This document shows, one piece after another, positions 59,381 to 64,000 of a DNA stretch of 64,000 bases (within the stretch, counting starts at the first letter, position 1; each line of letters begins with the position of its first letter). The notes beneath the pieces are model-generated. The model ran no database searches, had not been told where the DNA came from, and was given only the letters and a program-made list of their open reading frames with translations. The position numbers and the translations under genes were made by a program. Source of the stretch: Planctomycetota bacterium (GTDB lineage Bacteria > Planctomycetota > Phycisphaerae > Sedimentisphaerales > Anaerobacaceae); NCBI GenBank assembly GCA_030605475.1, contig JAUWIG010000025.1, forward strand, positions 1 through 64,000, in the 5' to 3' direction.

Positions 59381-61384
59381 ATGTCTCGCAAAATTGTTGT
59401 AACCTCAGCTCTACCCTATGCAAACGGCCCGATACACATAGGGCATCTGGTCGAATATATCCAGACTGATATCTGGGTGCGCTTTCAGAAAATGTGCGGC
59501 AACCAATGCCTTTATTTCTGCGCCGATGACGCTCATGGCACCCCCATTATGATAAGTGCCCGCGCTGAGGCTATCAGCCCAGAAAAGCTAATTGAGCAAG
59601 TGTATAAAGAGCACAAAGTGGACTTCGATACCTTCTTCGTCGAATTCGATAATTACTACTCAACCCACTCACCTGAAAATAAACAATTTAGCGAACTGAT
59701 TTTTAGTCGCCTAAACGAAGCCGGCTCAATCGTCAAACGAAACATCGAACAAGCCTACTGTGAAAATTGCAAAATGTCTCTGCCCGATAGATACATCCGA
59801 GGCACCTGCCCACGGTGCAAAGCCGAGGACCAATATGGCGACTCCTGTGAGATATGCGGAGCAACTTATCAGTCCACCGATTTGATTAATCCCTACTGTT
59901 CAACCTGCCGAGGCACGCCCACACTGCAGAGGTCTGAACACTACTTTTTCAAACTCGCTGACTTCGATAAAAAATTAAAAGACCTTATCGCCGGGGGATA
60001 TACACAAAAGTCAGTGTCAAACAAACTCGATGAATGGTTTAAAATCGGCCTGAAGGATTGGGACATATCCCGCGACGGACCTTATTTCGGCTTCAAAATA
60101 CCTGGAGAAGAAAACAAGTTCTTCTATGTTTGGCTGGATGCACCAATCGGATATATGGCCTCAGCCAAAAACTACTGTGATAAAAACAATCTCGATTTTG
60201 ACAAAATTTGGAACAGCGCTGAATACGAGCTATATCACTTCATCGGCAAGGACATTATGTACTTTCACGCGCTGTTCTGGCCCGCAATGTTAATTGGCGC
60301 CGGCTTTAAACCTGCTGACAAGCTTTTCGTTCACGGTTTCTTAACCGTAAATGGCGAAAAAATGAGCAAATCCCGCGGAACCTTTATTAAAGCAAGCACC
60401 TATCGCAAGTACCTCAACCCCGAATACCTGCGATACTACTACGCAAGCAAACTGACTGACGGTATCGAAGATATAGATTTGAGCACGGACGATTTTATAA
60501 ACAAGACCAACTCCAATTTGGTCGGCAAACTCGCAAATCTCGCTTCGCGCTCCGGCCCGATGTTGACAAAAAAGCTCAATGCCCAACTGGGGCAATTAGA
60601 CGATAAAGGAAAAGAACTAATCAATAAACTTACTGCCGCAAAAGAGCAAATCATCCGGAACTATGAGAACCTTAACTATGCCGCGGTCGTGCGAATCATC
60701 ATAGCTCTGGCCGACGAGGCAAACCGATATGTCGAACAGAATCAGCCGTGGGTAACAGTGAAAAACGATTTGAAAAAAACACGAACGAGCCTCACGGCGA
60801 CAATAAATGCCGTACGCATTCTCACGATTTACCTAAAGCCCATCCTGCCTAAATATGCCGAAAAGGTAGAAAAATTTCTCAATATTGATGAACCAAGTTT
60901 TGCAGATATTGATACAGTGCTGCAGAATCACAAGATAAATGATTTTGAGCGATTAGTCGAAAGGATTGATAAAGAACAGGTGAATGCAATGATAGAAGAA
61001 AGCAAAGAGACTAAAAGTTCCGAACCGCTAACGACAGGCCCCGCTGAGCCGGTCAAACCCGAATGCACGATTGAGGATTTTGAAAAGATTGATTTGCGAA
61101 TCGCAAAAGTAGTAAAGGCCGAGCCCGTTGAAGGTGCCGACAAACTACTGCGTCTGGATTTGGATGTGGGCGGCCCGCAAAAAAGCGTTTTAGCCGCCGT
61201 AGCTCAAGCCTATAAACCCGATGAGTTGACCGGCAAAACCGTAATCTATCTGGCCAATCTAAAGCCCAGAAAGATGAGGTTTGGCCTCTCCGAAGGTATG
61301 ATTCTGGCAGCCGGTACCGGCGGAAAAGACATCTTTATGCTCTCAGCCGATACCGGAGCAAAACCAGGACAAAGAGTTAGCTGA
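59381..61384 (+). CDS. metG: Methionyl-tRNA synthetase
   Basis: 667 residues. Class I synthetase: ALPYANGPIHIGHLVEYIQ (HIGH), ENCKMSLPDRYIRGTCPRC with a further CEICGA...CSTC zinc set, GEKMSKSRGTF (KMSKS). A C-terminal EMAP-II-like tRNA-binding domain spans about 560-667 (IEDFEKIDLRIAKVVKAEPV). It charges tRNA-Met. A Minf_1886 gene follows after 9 bp. Confidence 0.97.
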   Translation: MSRKIVVTSALPYANGPIHIGHLVEYIQTDIWVRFQKMCGNQCLYFCADDAHGTPIMISARAEAISPEKLIEQVYKEHKVDFDTFFVEFDNYYSTHSPENKQFSELIFSRLNEAGSIVKRNIEQAYCENCKMSLPDRYIRGTCPRCKAEDQYGDSCEICGATYQSTDLINPYCSTCRGTPTLQRSEHYFFKLADFDKKLKDLIAGGYTQKSVSNKLDEWFKIGLKDWDISRDGPYFGFKIPGEENKFFYVWLDAPIGYMASAKNYCDKNNLDFDKIWNSAEYELYHFIGKDIMYFHALFWPAMLIGAGFKPADKLFVHGFLTVNGEKMSKSRGTFIKASTYRKYLNPEYLRYYYASKLTDGIEDIDLSTDDFINKTNSNLVGKLANLASRSGPMLTKKLNAQLGQLDDKGKELINKLTAAKEQIIRNYENLNYAAVVRIIIALADEANRYVEQNQPWVTVKNDLKKTRTSLTATINAVRILTIYLKPILPKYAEKVEKFLNIDEPSFADIDTVLQNHKINDFERLVERIDKEQVNAMIEESKETKSSEPLTTGPAEPVKPECTIEDFEKIDLRIAKVVKAEPVEGADKLLRLDLDVGGPQKSVLAAVAQAYKPDELTGKTVIYLANLKPRKMRFGLSEGMILAAGTGGKDIFMLSADTGAKPGQRVS

Positions 61385-61393
61385 ACTTCAAAA

Positions 61394-61747
61394 ATGAAAA
61401 AGAAACTCGAAAAAATTGCCAGAGAAGATGGCCGATTCAACCCCCAGGCTGTCAAATTCGTTTATGAGGGACTTGGCTACACCGCAAAGAAAATCACCGC
61501 TGAGCCAGACCATATCAAGGGCCAGACCCTTTGTGAGGGACTTAGAAGGTCAGCTCTTGAAAAATGGGGCAGATTGGCAATGTTAGTACTAAATATCTGG
61601 GGTGTCAAAACCACCCGCGATTTCGGCGAAATCGTTTATCTGATGATAAAACACAAATGGATGAGTGCTCAGCCAACTGATTCAATAGACGATTTCAACA
61701 ATATTTACGATTTCAAAACCGTCTTCAAAGACCAATTCAAATTCTAA
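61394..61747 (+). CDS. Minf_1886-family protein
   Basis: 117 residues. GRFNPQAVKFVYEGLGYTAK, GQTLCEGLRRSALEKWGRLA and VKTTRDFGEIVYLMI match a small family of unknown function common in Planctomycetota and Verrucomicrobiota. It is nine bases after metG and probably cotranscribed. Confidence 0.88.
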   Translation: MKKKLEKIAREDGRFNPQAVKFVYEGLGYTAKKITAEPDHIKGQTLCEGLRRSALEKWGRLAMLVLNIWGVKTTRDFGEIVYLMIKHKWMSAQPTDSIDDFNNIYDFKTVFKDQFKF

Positions 61748-61802
61748 AACGCCCAAATTTAAGGCTGGGCAAATTAACCCCAAAAAGTATCCAGATGCGG
61801 GA

Positions 61803-62129
61803 TTATTCTACCGCATGGGTTTGTTCTTCTTTTTCCCCAAACTGTGCAAGCGATTGTGGTTCAGCTACTCTGCGATAGCCTAATGCCTTTATCACCTCAA
61901 GGACCTCGGTCCAGGTCGGAAAGGGTCTTGCATTTTTTCTTTTATACTCTTCAATAGCCATAAGAAATTCAAATTGTTCGCCTGACATTTGGCCTTCTTC
62001 AGCGGATTTTCGCTCATCGCTTCTGCGTCTGCCGCGACCGCGCCGGCGGTCCAGCCCCAAACGCCTGTCAACGACATTTTGCCTGCGGTCTTCGCCGCTC
62101 CGACGCTCTATTAAGTGTTGTTCATCCAT
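61803..62129 (-). CDS. Hypothetical Arg-rich small protein
   Basis: 108 residues. The N-terminal 45 are Arg/Asp/Glu-rich ([20 protein letters not shown] then [15 protein letters not shown]) and probably disordered or RNA-contacting; the C-terminal half has an ordered helical segment with [17 protein letters not shown]. No family recognised. It is 61 bp from the next minus-strand gene. Confidence 0.65.
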   Translation of the reverse strand: MDEQHLIERRSGEDRRQNVVDRRLGLDRRRGRGRRRSDERKSAEEGQMSGEQFEFLMAIEEYKRKNARPFPTWTEVLEVIKALGYRRVAEPQSLAQFGEKEEQTHAVE

Positions 62130-62190
62130 TTTCGTATCTCGTATTTCGTGAAGCGTATCTCGTATCTTACTTCACGCTTTGTGCTCAAGA

Positions 62191-62514
62191 TTAAAGGTCA
62201 TCCTCGAAAAGGTCGCTATCGAAATCATAGTCATCTTCGTTTTCTTCCGGTGCAAAATCATAAAAATCATCATAGGCATCCTGAGACTCGATTACTACGT
62301 GCGCTTCATCAATAAAATCTTCGGGAACCATTACAGCAATGCTTCCACTATCCGTTGACTGTTCGCGTTGCTCTTTGATGACAGCAGGGATATTATCGGT
62401 TTTCAGTAGAGCTTCATAGTCTCTGGCCTGTTCCAGGTCCCTGGCAAAAGTAACGACAACAAACTCCTGCGGTTCGGCCTGCGATTTTTGAGTTTTTTTG
62501 GGACGTTTTGCCAT
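62191..62514 (-). CDS. Hypothetical protein, DUF2007-like
   Basis: 107 residues. QEFVVVTFARDLEQARDYEA, LLKTDNIPAVI and AVMVPEDFIDEAHVVIE are like the DUF2007 (putative signal-transducing) domain, a small alpha-beta fold. The C terminus is very acidic (DDYDFDSDLFEDDL). Function unknown. Confidence 0.68.
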   Translation of the reverse strand: MAKRPKKTQKSQAEPQEFVVVTFARDLEQARDYEALLKTDNIPAVIKEQREQSTDSGSIAVMVPEDFIDEAHVVIESQDAYDDFYDFAPEENEDDYDFDSDLFEDDL

Positions 62515-62918
62515 TTTTGTCTCTCCGAAACAAACCCAATATCGTATTGTGTCTTGCGTTCTTCTCTTTTTTCACAACATGCATCACGCTCCACGCATGA
62601 CGGAAATACCATTCGTCCAAATATTTTCGTCAAAATAAGCCATCTAAATTACTAAAAATCATAGCCCTGTAAGAAAAAACGTGATTTATCGACTGGATTT
62701 CCGTAAGCACTTTTTGCCTATCGGCGCTATAACTTCAAAAATTTAGCATCTGGGCGTATTTTTTTGTTGCAAACCCCGGCGGGTTTCTGTAATAACAACG
62801 CTCGTGAGTTTCTATTTTGCGATTTATCGCAAAACGTGGTCCACAACAGCGTGCCAGCCTCAAGGATTTGGGGTTAGAGTGTATAGAATTTTACTTTTTA
62901 ACATGGAGGATTCTTAGA
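62515..62918. other. Upstream region of the histone-like gene
   Basis: About 400 bases without another gene. It has two inverted repeats: AAACCCCGGCGGGTTT (62771-62786) and TTTTGCGATTTATCGCAAAA (62815-62834), possible operator sites. GGAGG at 62905-62909 is the ribosome site. Confidence 0.55.
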
Positions 62919-63104
62919 ATGGCAAAGAAAAGAGAGTCTTTGATTGTAGCCAGCAAAGTTAAAGCCTACATCAAGAGCAAAAAGATGATGACCTCATCCG
63001 AAGCGCTCGGAGCAATCAGCGATAAGGTCTATTGTATGCTTGATGACGCCATTGCCCGAACCAAGGGCAACCGTCGCAGCACAGTCAAGGCACAGGACCT
63101 CTAA
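62919..63104 (+). CDS. Small bacterial histone-fold protein
   Basis: 61 residues from ATG 62919. KVKAYIKSKKMMTSSEALGA, ISDKVYCMLDDAIARTKGN and RRSTVKAQDL match a single histone fold: helix 1, loop, long helix 2, RRSTVKxxD-type loop and short helix 3. It is close in size and pattern to Bdellovibrio Bd0055 and other bacterial histones, which bind DNA as dimers. Its stop is followed by an unrelated long hairpin. It may be a nucleoid protein of this organism. Confidence 0.88.
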   Translation: MAKKRESLIVASKVKAYIKSKKMMTSSEALGAISDKVYCMLDDAIARTKGNRRSTVKAQDL

Positions 63105-63725
63105 CCTGATTAGCCCCTTGGTATTTTACTTCTAACGGGGTTATGCGCCAGCATCTTTTGGGTGCACATCTTACGTTTGCGGCAATTATTAAAGTAAGCC
63201 GTCCCGCACCAATTGAGCTTAGGCTCGCGCTTGGGTTCTCATTCTGCGAGGACCCCAAACGCAGTAGATTGCGTTTGGGAACCCGCAAAATGGGGCCCCT
63301 AATTGGTGCGGGACAGCTTTTTTTCAATTAACCATTCAAGAATTTCTTAATCACTGCATATTTCAATCTATCAGCTGTTATTAGTTATCAGTCCTTGGCT
63401 GTTTGTGGAGAGAGCTATTGTTCACAATCACCGGCTAATAACAAATGCTGGCTATAGACCGGTAAAATCCGGCTTATCAGCACCAAATTTCACATTTTTT
63501 GGAAAATTTACTGAACTTAATTCCCTCAAAATCCCGATTTATATAATGGGAATTAGCGCAAATACGATATTTTTGCCAGCCTGAAATCAAGATTGTATGA
63601 TTTTTTGCCGATAAGAGTACTTATTACCGGCAAGGTACAATTGGGCTGCGCAACGAAAACCAAAAGATGTTGTTGTAAGCTCTTGTTTAGGGAATGGTTA
63701 TGACAATGAACCCACGGGGAACGCT
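63105..63725. other. Intergenic region with long hairpin
   Basis: No gene. 63130-63140 is one CTTCTAACGGGG half-site; the long hairpin is listed separately. From 63330 on nothing is recognised except TATAAT at 63542-63547, a possible -10 element. Confidence 0.5.
63201..63325 (+). repeat. Long palindromic hairpin with T-run
   Basis: Outer arms GTCCCGCACCAATT (63201-63214) and AATTGGTGCGGGAC (63301-63314) pair perfectly. Inside are CCCAAACGCA...TGCGTTTGGG and a partly paired GGGTTCTCATTCTGCGAGG with CCCGCAAAATGGGG. A T-run follows (to 63325). Its inner part is homologous to 23780-23859. It may end transcription of the histone gene or be a mobile palindromic repeat. Confidence 0.88.
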
Positions 63726-64000
63726 ATGAGGGTCTTGATGTTAGGCTGGGAATTTCCGCCGTTCATCAGTGGGGGGCTGGGTACGGCCTGCTACGGACTT
63801 ACCAGAGCGATGGACCAGCTCGGTGTAAAAGTAACGTTTGTTTTGCCAACAATGGTTGATAATAGATATGCCACCCATGTGAAGCTGTTAACCCCAAGTT
63901 CCCAATCGCGTCAGGCCGGTGTAGCATTTTCCAAGCTCAATAAGCTAAAAAACGTAACATTTCGCACAATCAGCTCACCGTTACAGCCGTATTCAACTCC
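63726..64000 (+). CDS. Glycogen-synthase-like glycosyltransferase, 5' part
   Basis: The first 91 codons of a gene cut by the window end. MRVLMLGWEFPPFISGGLGT is the N-terminal donor-loop region of GT-B glycogen/starch-synthase-like (GT4/GT5) enzymes, followed by LTRAMDQLGVKVTFVLPTM. Glycogen synthesis would match the glycogen-binding domain of the ParA fusion in this window, but the distance (40 kb) makes that only a suggestion. Confidence 0.8.
   Translation, partial: MRVLMLGWEFPPFISGGLGTACYGLTRAMDQLGVKVTFVLPTMVDNRYATHVKLLTPSSQSRQAGVAFSKLNKLKNVTFRTISSPLQPYST

Overview
The window looks like a chromosome segment of a Planctomycetota bacterium, probably class Phycisphaerae. The pointers are secreted proteins with the short Asp-rich dockerin-like repeat typical of that group, a PEP-CTERM export tail, a Minf_1886-family protein, a small bacterial histone, moderate G+C, and intergenic regions packed with dispersed short repeats. 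This placement is inference; no rRNA gene is present.

Layout. 1-2548: a heptamer tandem tract, then an integron-type gene-cassette array (two attC sites, a zinc-protease-like ORF, a GIY-YIG-like ORF and a third ORF), with no integrase. 2750-4691: small membrane and hypothetical proteins. 4864-10706 (minus strand): an operon for uronate breakdown with UxaE-type epimerase, SDR reductase, HAD hydrolase, a LarA-family epimerase and 6-phosphogluconate dehydrogenase. 11034-13903 (plus): an aldehyde dehydrogenase and a hydroxyacid-oxoacid transhydrogenase, separated from the operon by a triple 53-bp repeat. 13933-17527: a sodium-solute symporter, tRNA-Thr, a MEMO-family protein and purE. 17801-22302: a broken Cdd1 gene, a nuclease-like/HEPN-like pair, a candidate promoter-to-terminator RNA locus and a PEP-CTERM protein. 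22549-29079: a ParA-glycogen-binding fusion, an orphan acyltransferase E2, gene remnants, an exported FGE-fold protein, asd and a four-helix-bundle protein. 29116-32164: truA, a glycosyltransferase, yjbQ and lysE in a tight row. 32283-39432: a cell-surface glycan cluster. 39458-44398: AsmA, then frr-pyrH-tsf-rpsB on the minus strand. 44750-49672: exported proteins, rimO, pgsA and thi4 with a TPP riboswitch. 50473-52557: a second cassette array, minus strand. 52970-62514: dnaE, tmk, holB, ricT-like, metG and small proteins. 62919-64000: a histone-fold protein, a long hairpin and the start of a glycogen-synthase-like gene.

Main points of interest. (1) A palindromic element with TTAGAAAT/ATTTCTAA arms occurs between genes and also in frame inside the E2 and dnaE coding sequences, like Rickettsia palindromic elements. 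(2) Two integrase-less cassette arrays about 50 kb apart share attC sequences and a conserved 35-bp cassette leader. (3) A uronate operon in which a LarA-family enzyme could convert D-mannonate to D-gluconate and so feed 6-phosphogluconate dehydrogenase. (4) Three copies of a near-consensus promoter, all with 17-bp spacing, tied to a dispersed repeat and a candidate RNA. (5) A ParA ATPase fused to a glycogen-binding domain.
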